From NCBI GenBank assembly GCA_905160935.1, contig CAJHZI010000449.1:691501-755500 (forward strand): a stretch of DNA of 64,000 nt. The letters are read 5' to 3'. Below, piece by piece: positions 56,939 to 64,000 of the stretch. How positions within the stretch are numbered: position 1 is the first letter of the stretch; every line of letters begins with the position of its first letter. The notes under the pieces are model-generated. The model was not told where the DNA came from and made no database searches. It worked only from the letters and a program-made list of their open reading frames with translations. The translations under genes were made by a program, and so were the position numbers. The DNA comes from Enchytraeus crypticus (taxonomy: Eukaryota > Annelida > Clitellata > Enchytraeida > Enchytraeidae).

Positions 56939-57015
56939 TTGCTTACAATTGTTGTTGGATAATAAAACTTCAAACAATTAAACTTGCAATTAAACTTGAC
57001 AACTTAAAAATAAAC

Positions 57016-57065
<50 letters not shown>
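56876..57065. repeat. Two (TA)n tracts flanking an 86-bp unit
   Basis: (TA)n at 56876-56932 and 57019-57062. The segment between them (56933-57018, TTTGCTTACAATTGTTGTTG ...) recurs at 57424-57510. Confidence 0.92.
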
Positions 57066-57068
<3 letters not shown>

Positions 57069-57239
57069 ACGCCCGGTCTTAACATTAAAGTCACTGTTGA
57101 CCAAAACGTAGCCTAGCAATGACTGGCACAGCTGGCATGCTAGTCAGCATCTACAACAATTTAGAATTCATTCAAAATGACATTTATTAATCTACTGCAT
57201 GGTAAAATGGCGTTTTGGGAATCCCTGGGTTAGAGGAAG

Positions 57240-57365
57240 ATCGAGACTTGATATACTGTATGATTTGATACCTTATGTCGATAAGAAGAAAAAAGCAGCG
57301 AATAGAACGAGGTAGAAGAGATATTATGTCATGGAACTGCAAAATGCAGTACACTGAGAGAGAAT
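57240..57365 (+). mobile_element. LINE 3' end, diverged, compensated stem-loop
   Basis: GAGACTTGATATACTGTATG, AGAAGAAAAAAGCAGCGAAT, AGAGATATTATGTCATGGAA, CTGCAAAATGCAGTACACTG, AGAGAGAAT. The stem is CTGCA/TGCAG (57337-57349) instead of CTGCC/GGCAG. Confidence 0.7.
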
Positions 57366-57423
57366 CTACTGCTAAAGTGACGTTTCTAATTTATCTTAAT
57401 TAGCCTAATTTAAAGGAGAAAGA

Positions 57424-57510
57424 AAATTTGCTTACAATTGTTGTTGGAAAATAAAACTTGAAACAATTAAACTTGCAATTAAACTTGACAACTTAAAAAT
57501 AAACTTAAAA
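57424..57510. repeat. Direct repeat of 56933-57018
   Basis: AAATTTGCTTACAATTGTTG, AATTAAACTTGCAATTAAAC, TTGACAACTTAAAAATAAAC: over 90% identical to the upstream copy. Confidence 0.9.
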
Positions 57511-57514
57511 CTTA

Positions 57515-58630
57515 AGTCGACTTAAAATTGATCTCGTTTAACAATTAAACTTCCTGCAATTTTTGGATAGTATGTAATAATAAATTCATAATGATATATA
57601 AGTATTAAGCTGATTTAACGTCGAGACCTACTTTCTACACCCGAAGGCCATGTCAGTGTCAGTTACGCTTCATCTATTTATTAGAAAATTTGTCTCAATA
57701 AGAAAAATTGTTTTTTTTCTCACCCAACTTCTGCTTTGTTGTAATTTAAAATCATCTATGATTGACACTTTCACTCTTTTATTTTGATTAAAAGTTTGAT
57801 TTAGACATGTGGGACGCTTGTTAGCGGGGTGATAGATATCCGGGTGGTCAACTCGATAGGGTGTTATGCTCCCTCATTGATGGCCTGGTTTTTGCATGTA
57901 TTAGTGTGCCTGTCTTTGCGTTTTTACTTTGTACCTTTATGTTATTCGAAATACGTTGACTGTCGTGCTGTGTGATACGTGAACAAATAAACTTCTTCAT
58001 CCCATACACATTCAGAAAAGCAATCAATTTGTTCTGGTATAATTTATAAAATGTACGACGGTAATTTAAGAAAATATGCCATGCTTCGCGCTAAGATACA
58101 AATTGAATTTAAATAACACGCTAACAACTTCTAACTAAGCATGAATCATATAGTTTGACAGTTTCAGCTACTGCTAGTTATGTGTGAATAACACTGCATA
58201 CACAGCTGAGTGCAGTAATGGCGCAAGTTGTCTCTGTGGTCACAGGTTGAGTCACCTGCCGGCTGAGGTTGTCTAATTTAATTAAATTTAGGGGAGAGCA
58301 CAGCAACTGCAGTGCTAAGTTTAAAATCGCTTGTATTTTGTGAATCTTATGCGAGAAATTTAGGCTAAGATATGAAACAATGCATTCAGGTCTAAAGTGT
58401 TTAAATCGTTTAAGACCGCTTATTATTAATTAGAGTTAGGTTTATATTTTCTTGCATTAATTCTATCTTACTATAGTAATGATACTAATATTGTTTGTAT
58501 CTAGTAAATATTTAAGCTTAATTTAAGTGAGAGGTTATAGAAATTATATTCGTTTAGAGTAAACATCATGATACAAACTATTCCTTTATGCCAATATTAG
58601 AAATATTTGTAAAACAAAATAGCAAACTTA
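57515..58630. other. Intergenic, no gene recognised
   Basis: A GC-richer patch at 57810-57960 (GGGTGGTCAACTCGATAGGG) is followed by AAATAAAC at 57985 and could be a 3' end of something, but no reading frame leads into it. Confidence 0.35.
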
Positions 58631-58642
58631 CATGAGCATAAT

Positions 58643-60031
58643 TAGAGATGGGAATCGAACCGAACCCGAACCGAACCCTAAAATCTAGAATTTTGACCGA
58701 ACCGAACCGAACTCGAACCCAGACTCAGACCGAACCCGAACCCAGACTTCGTTCAAACCGAACTGAACCAAACTCTTGTAGTTCCTTTCTTCTTCACCAG
58801 CCTGACATTAAATAGTAAGAATATTACAAATATATATTAGTTTTTGCATAGATAGTAAGAACAATACAAATATATATATATATATTAGTTTCTGTATTTA
58901 CATGTCTTACAGTATCTAACAGCATATATTCAGGTAAGGCTGGTTCCGACACAAATTTAAAAATGGTAGCGGTGCAAAGGAATGGTAGAGGGAAGCGAGA
59001 CGGGCCTACAGAAGAAAATGGAAAGTCTGAATGATACGCCATTGAAATATTGAAGGCAGATTAACGTCAAAGAGACAGAAGTAATGAGAGTATCCCAGAA
59101 TAGAGGTGAAATCAATATTATAATAAATGTTATGAAATTGGAACAGTTAAGGATTTTGAAATATTTAAGTCATACTATAACAGATGATGGGAAATGTGAG
59201 ACTGAAATATATAGTAGGATTGCAAAAGCAAAAGAAGCCTTCGATAATTGGAAAGAACTTTTAACAAAAAGCCTAAAGAAAGACACTAAGATAAAAATAG
59301 CGAAAACCTTCGTACGAACCACGCTATTTTATGGACGTGAAACATGGACATGAAGGAAAGAAAATATCAGGAAACTGGAGGCATTGGAAATGTGGATATG
59401 GAGAAGTATGGAAAGGATTAGTTGGACTCAAAAGGTTACAAATGAGGAAGTTCTGAAGAGAGGTGGTAAAAATACACAGTTGATAAATGTATTAAGAAAT
59501 AGGAAGAAGAGTTGGATAGGACACATTCTAAGAGGGAACAGTCTATTAAAAAGGTCATAGAAGGCAGAATGAAAGGAAAAAGAGGCAGAGGCAGACAAAG
59601 ATCAGGAATGTTAGATGATTTTAAGATCTACTCACATGTGGACATGAAGAGAAAAGCGGAATTATAATGATAATAAAAACAAAAATATAAAACATAATTA
59701 TTATAACATTAAATTAGCAACGCTATGATTAACAACATTAAATATAAAAACATGATTATTACAAGTAAAGTTAAACAATTGCAACATAAACCAAAGCGTT
59801 TCGAACTCGAATCGAACTCTTGCGAGTTGGAAAGCAAGCCGAACCCGAACCGAACCCGAATCCTTGTTAGAACCGAACCCGAACCGAACCGAACTTTCAT
59901 TTTCAACGAACCGAACCGAACCGAACTTTCAAATTGTTAACTGCTATCCGAACCCGAACCGAACCAAACTTTCATTTTCAACGAACCGAACCGAACCCGA
60001 ACTCTGGAAATTCATAAAATTCCCATCTCCA
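58643..60031. mobile_element. hAT-type element, 1.39 kb, 8-bp target duplication, GAACC-rich ends
   Basis: The terminal inverted repeats are TAGAGATGGGAAT and (inverted) TGGAGATGGGAAT. The flanking direct repeats AGCATAAT lie at 58635-58642 and 60032-60039. Both ends carry arrays of GAACCGAACCCGAAC (58655-58775; 59800-60010) in the same orientation, possibly transposase-binding sites. There is no transposase frame; the middle contains a LINE fragment on the + strand. A non-autonomous element that received, or was built around, a LINE insertion. Confidence 0.88.
59055..59665 (+). mobile_element. LINE fragment (reverse transcriptase C-terminus) nested in the hAT element
   Basis: QINVKETEVMRVSQNRGE, LRILKYLSHTITDDGKCETE, IYSRIAKAKEAFDNWKELLT, FVRTTLFYGRETWT, then after a TGA at 59351, IRKLEALEMWIWRSMERISW, TNEEVLKRGG and RKKSWIGHILRGNSLL. 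This is the standard C-terminal part of an arthropod/mollusc-type LINE. Its 3' flank GTCATAGAAGGCAGAATGAA matches the LINE 3' ends at 5.0, 48.2 and 51.2 kb, so it belongs to that family, but the terminal stem-loop is missing here. Confidence 0.85.
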
Positions 60032-60279
60032 AGCATAATACAATGATGGAAGTAGTAGTACGATTACTATATATAATAATACGCGAGGTTAACTAGTATT
60101 TAATATGCAAATTTCGGAAGAAAATTAAATTTATATTTAACACAATTTGCTGTGAAATGCAGTCCAATGTTTAAAGCTTATGACTAGATAAATTATTGTT
60201 AAATAATCTTTAAAAATTTAATCTTGGATACAAAAGTCAGGGGTATGATTTATTTTTACTATTTGTGTACAAATAATAA

Positions 60280-60530
60280 ATGTACTAATAGCGCAGTGGT
60301 TAGAGGCATCAATAACATCATTAAGTTTTAAATATCAGATCCTGAGGTGAATTGAATTCACGTGGGTTCCATTTTCTGACGCCCTTTTCTGAGAGTAAAA
60401 TCTCGGACGTTCGCACGGCAGGTTGCAGGGAAAATGGACAAAATTGCCTGACGGTTTAATGATGTGGTATTAAAAGTGATAGATATCAACATGATTGATC
60501 ATTTTAATATAGTGAGTTTTATATATTTTT
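60280..60530 (+). mobile_element. SINE 'A' copy
   Basis: TAATAGCGCAGTGGTTAGAG (A-box-like), AAATATCAGATCCTGAGGTG, AATCTCGGACGTTCGCACGG, AAGTGATAGATATCAACATG. The B box is eroded (GTGGGTTCCATTTTC). Confidence 0.82.
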
Positions 60531-60531
60531 A

Positions 60532-61510
60532 TTTAATAACGCTGCACTCTAATCAGGGAGGTAATCGTCTCACCTCACAATTAGCGGAAAGAAGACAGCG
60601 GCCCACAGCTTGTCAACATTAAACAGCACTTGTTGTGGGCCAGCCAAACTCTAGTGGTAACCATCCTGTGAGCAGAGTCATTAATATGCTTCAATAAATT
60701 GTTACACATCCAGTAATCCTAGATCTCCTTTGGCAATGCACCTAACTTGAGTTTCGAACCTTGCATATTAAGAAGGCAGGCGCACAATGTTCATTAGTAT
60801 CCATTGATATATTGCCTTAACTTTTAAATAACCAAGAATCTATGGCATAGTATAAAAAAATACTTAGAGACAGGGTTTTCCCGACCCTGGTTAAACTGGG
60901 ATTTAAGGGAAGATGATGATGACTTAGAGACAGGATTGGAATATTTTTCCAAGGGATCGTTGGGGAATCGAAGACTTGCCAGGGGTCATCAGGTATATAA
61001 GGGGAGATTAAAACTCTAGTCAGGGGTCAAACATCCGTCAAAGAGGTCGAACCCCTTCCCCCGATCCCAATCCAACTCTGCTTTGAAATAAAATTTATTA
61101 ACACTTTGCTGGCTCAAATTGCACAGGAATGAAATGAAAAAGTACCACACTCGGTAGATCATTTTAGAGAAATGTTTTTGAGCAGATGATTTTATGTGTT
61201 TGGCGTCACGGCCAGAAGCCTAAAAGCTTTTCTTCAAGACGTTATGAATATGCAGAACCTCGAGTAATGCGCAGAGAATCTATTATGTACAGACTGCTGC
61301 ACTAAACTATCACTAAAACTGTAAATGGTTGGGGACTACAAATGTCGCCTTCCTTCAACAGGACTTATCACACAAGGCTAAACTGTAGCCTAACATTTTA
61401 CAACTACGTACAGCTATTAGCTGAGGTTTAAGCTCTATCGAAGAAATTTCAACTATTCGGTCTAGGTTTGTTTTTAACTTTTTTAAAGTAATAATAAGGA
61501 TAATAAACCT
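60532..61510. other. Upstream region of the tropomyosin-like exon
   Basis: Contains a retroposon C 3' end (60882-60925: CCCTGGTTAAACTGGGATTT, AAGGGAAGATGATGATG). No other gene seen. It may contain the promoter of the 61516 exon; I see no convincing TATA box. Confidence 0.4.
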
Positions 61511-61515
61511 TAAAC

Positions 61516-61656
61516 ATGGCGAATTCTGCAGGAAATACGGCTTTGAATACCCTTAAGGTAAAGATGCAGAGTTTGCGAGAAGAAACGGATAAAGTGAGGG
61601 AATCGTATGAGAAAAAATGTGAAGAGTTAGATCGCGAAAAACAAATTCGAAATGAG
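61516..61656 (+). CDS. Tropomyosin-like alternative first coding exon (partial gene)
   Basis: 47 codons, MANSAGNTALNTLKVKMQSL, REETDKVRESYEKKCEELDR, EKQIRNE, then a consensus donor GAG|GTAAGT in phase 0. A short N-terminal segment followed by heptad-rich charged coiled coil ending E..+R.E at a phase-0 junction is the layout of the short-isoform (exon 1b) start of tropomyosins, which wind along actin filaments (compare SLEAVRRKIQ...REVEGERRAREQ). ATG context AAACATGG. The following exons (expected AEAEVAALNRRI) are not in the remaining 2.3 kb, so the gene continues to the right. Another coiled-coil protein remains possible. Confidence 0.62.
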
Positions 61657-62260
61657 GTAAGTCAGTCAACTTCTTTGCTGCAGAGATTTAGGAACTTTTT
61701 AAAGATGTTTTATTAACTGTGTCTGTCATATATTGCTTTAATATTTATTGTTCCAACATTTGCGTTTAAGCAATCATCTATTGGACTTTTAACTAATTAG
61801 ACAATCCAGCAGTTTATCAATAAATTAAACAATCAGATCATCAGCTAAAAAAACTAGTAAAGCAATCAGTCAGTCACTCTGTTAAGTATCTTTTCATTAA
61901 TTATTTCCACTTAATCTGTGCAAACACTAATCACATTACCGGACTAGTAATGAAGAATCAACTGTTAGTGGGCTAGTAATAAAGAACCTCAAGTGGTGTA
62001 GCATTCTAGACCTTAAAAATGCTTAACTTTTCAAGATCAGGGTGTTCTTATTTTTCAGAAACGGACGTTAAAGTTAGCTTGTCGTTAATATTCCGTAACA
62101 ACAGGAGGAAAAACAATAAACTACAAAAAATCTACAAAAACCGTAACAAAGAAAGGAGACTCTGTAGCGTCTGCGGTTGTCATTTGTGCAATCACAGGAA
62201 ACAAAAACATTGCTTGACTACAAACAGGGGCGTCCATCCTATGTAGAGCAACAGCGCATA
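61657..62260. other. Intron of the tropomyosin-like gene, nothing recognised
   Basis: AT-rich. The frame at 62019-62246 contains a repeat E-like piece (GAAACGGACGTTAAAG) and no known domain. Confidence 0.35.
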
Positions 62261-62264
62261 TACG

Positions 62265-62930
62265 CAGTGGCGGATCCAGGGGGCGGCCCCTTTAGGCCAG
62301 CCGATAAAATTTTTAGAACTATATTGTCATTGTTTTTATGAGAATTTCTATGTTTAAATATGTAAGGCCTGAGGTTAGGGGGGGACCCGAGAGAACTCAG
62401 TTCCACTAGCTCGAATTTTGTCAAAATATTTGATATACTAGAGGCCCTGTATAGTGAAAGGGCGCCCGAAAAATGTTGACCATTTGACTAGCTCTCAATT
62501 TTCACTTTAGTATGCACTGTGTAAGAGTAAAAAAGGGTGCAAATAAAGAATTTGGACTCTGTTCCGGAGCAGTGGTGCAAACAGCCTTGGCTGGGATGGG
62601 CTTAAGCCCCCTGACGCCAAAATTAGGTCACTTTTGCAATTCATTCATATCCACTGAGTTTCTTCAGAGGTGAGAAGAAAAATAACCATTTTTTCCGAAG
62701 ATTTTAGAACTGGTGTGAGTGGGGGGGGGGGGGGGGGGGGGGGGGGGGGATAAGATTAGTTGGTACACATTGTGAGCCGAGCGCAGAAGTGACAAATTGT
62801 GAGCTCACCCACAGCATTTTTTCTGGTTGCCTCACATGTCCCGGAGAAGGCGGGGCTTAAGCAAAAAATGTGTACACTGTCTAAAAAATTTCTAGCCCCC
62901 CATTTTACAAAATTCCTGGATCTACCACTG
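62265..62930. mobile_element. Possible DNA transposon(s) with CAGTGG-type ends
   Basis: Left end CAGTGGCGGATCCAGG (62265) and right end CCTGGATCTACCACTG (62915-62930) are inverted repeats with 14 of 16 matches, similar to the ends of the MITE at 16775. Flanks CATATACG and CATGAGTT do not form a target duplication, so two different insertions, or a later rearrangement at the palindrome, are possible. Contains a run of 29 G (62721-62749). No transposase frame. Confidence 0.55.
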
Positions 62931-63007
62931 CATGAGTTAGGCGAGGGGGTCAAGCATGCGTGTATCCTGATGATACACTCATGCTTCCCCCCTCGCCTAA
63001 CTCATGC
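62929..63007. repeat. ~37-bp-arm palindrome abutting a transposon end
   Basis: GCATGAGTTAGGCGAGGGGG at the left and its complement CCCCCTCGCCTAACTCATGC at the right, with inner arms AAGCATG.GTGTATC and GATACAC.CATGCTT around loop CTGAT. Only a few internal mismatches. Confidence 0.93.
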
Positions 63008-63284
63008 ACAATTTAGCACTTCCCTAATTTTAATATCTCTAACTTTTACCACTTCTCTCCCATAATTTGCCAACGAAATAACTTGCTTCCTTCTTAGCAT
63101 TGTGCAGACTGACAGCAAATAACGGAATATCTGAGTTAGACAGCCTCAAGACAAGGTGCCGACCCTGCCGAGTGCATTAAATTGTTGGATTTTTATGTCT
63201 AAATTTTTCGTCAAAAAGAAGAAAATGTACTACTTAGATTTTACATTGCGCTCGCACATCATCCTATCACTTAGGCGGGAGAGT

Positions 63285-63445
63285 ATAGGGGGAGCATATA
63301 AGAAGCCATGTTAAATTTTTACTAAGCCCAAAATATAAGTGCACTCGTTGTATGTCTGACTTTGTATGTCTGAGGTGTATGTCTCCCTCACAATGCTGCC
63401 CAAGATTAAAGTGCCTCCCCAAGATTTAATACAGGCTAAGCCACC
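63285..63445. mobile_element. Degraded relative of the 16.8-kb hAT MITE, inverted
   Basis: AAAATATAAGTGCACTCGTT, AGATTAAAGTGCCTCCCCAA, GATTTAATACAGGCTAAGCC and ACCGCTAAC mirror the interior of 16775-16951. Confidence 0.65.
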
Positions 63446-64000
63446 GCTAACACTCCCATTAATTCACTGCCGCAGAACTGAATGTGATTTTTACCAAAAA
63501 TTTGTATTAATTTGTTAGTACTGGTATTGTCTAATAGTTGTAATAAATTTGTTGCACATTGGCATTTCGGAAATAGAATATACAGTATAACAACAAAGAA
63601 AATCTGTAGGAGATTTGTATATCTTTTTATTTCACAGATATGGGTTTCAAATAAATTATTTAATATTTTAGCTAGAGTTTTATCAAAATTGCTAGAAGTT
63701 AAGAATTGTGGTTGTCGATTTTGTATTAATCCATATTTATTGAAATACTGTATTCTGTATGTGAAATTTATACACCAAAGTATAAATGTTACTTTTTATC
63801 AAAGAATTAAAACAAAATTATACATAAATTAGCTTTCCTTATTAGGAATTTCTCATTCAGGCGTAACGTCAGACAGTTCCTGCTGTGAATTGGACCCTAA
63901 GCCTACATCTTTATAAAGCTAAGTCGCTACCTACTGTGAGAGGAGATACTTAGTGCTATAGGAAATTTAAATTAGACAACGTTGGCTAATTTTAATAGAG
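63446..64000. other. No gene recognised
   Basis: AT-rich. The frame at 63512-63832 is Lys/Ile/Phe-rich with no known domain; it may be remnant LINE or chance. Confidence 0.35.

Noticed and set aside
58650..60010. GAACCGAACCC arrays as interstitial telomere repeats
   Set aside because: The unit is irregular and does not match TTAGGG or TTAGG; the arrays sit symmetrically inside an element with inverted ends and an 8-bp duplication, so they are transposon subterminal repeats.
62721..62749. Run of 29 G as a functional quadruplex
   Set aside because: Pure homopolymer runs like this are often assembly or sequencing artefacts; no supporting context.

Overview
The window is AT-rich nuclear DNA from an animal. 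Genes are split by GT-AG introns, and intergenic and intronic DNA is crowded with microsatellites, minisatellites, tRNA-derived SINE-like repeats, 5'-truncated non-LTR retrotransposons and hAT-type DNA transposons. Nothing bacterial or viral is present. The gene content (SESTD1, MLH3, an ADAMTS-type spacer, tropomyosin) and repeat style suggest an invertebrate metazoan; the sequence does not settle the phylum.

Layout. (1) 1-15.1 kb, minus strand: a complete SESTD1 orthologue. I rebuilt 14 coding exons whose phases and GT/AG boundaries all agree; the product has a SEC14-like lipid-binding domain followed by spectrin repeats. Its introns hold many retroposon copies. (2) 19.7-21.9 kb, plus strand: two exons encoding the complete C-terminal endonuclease half of the mismatch-repair/meiotic protein MLH3. 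The N-terminal ATPase half was not found in the 4.6 kb upstream, although a strong 3' splice site precedes the first visible exon. (3) 22-43 kb: gene-poor and repeat-dominated, with three degraded reverse-transcriptase fragments (29.2, 32.8-34.3 and 34.3-34.5 kb) and one candidate terminal exon at 39.3 kb. (4) 43-45.2 kb: two GC-rich candidate exons on opposite strands, not identified. (5) 49.5-56.3 kb, plus strand: three phase-matched exons of an ADAMTS/ADAMTS-like spacer domain ending in a stop codon that overlaps an AATAAA signal. (6) 58.6-60.0 kb: a 1.39 kb hAT-type element with an 8-bp target duplication, GAACC-rich ends and a LINE fragment inside it. (7) 61.5 kb, plus strand: an alternative first coding exon of a tropomyosin-like gene that continues outside the window.

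The genes are unrelated neighbours rather than a functional cluster. The most interesting signals lie in the non-coding DNA. First, tandem repeats repeatedly start at, or contain, real splice sites (MLH3 acceptor, ADAMTS-like donor, SESTD1 exon 10 donor, SESTD1 exon 9 donor). Second, two otherwise different retroposon families share a conserved 3'-terminal stem-loop (CTGCC-loop-GGCAG, usually followed by GTGCACT and a GA-rich tail), including one copy with a compensatory stem change. That is the signature expected of a LINE and the SINE it mobilises. Exon coordinates come from hand reading and may be off by a few bases where alternative splice sites are stated.
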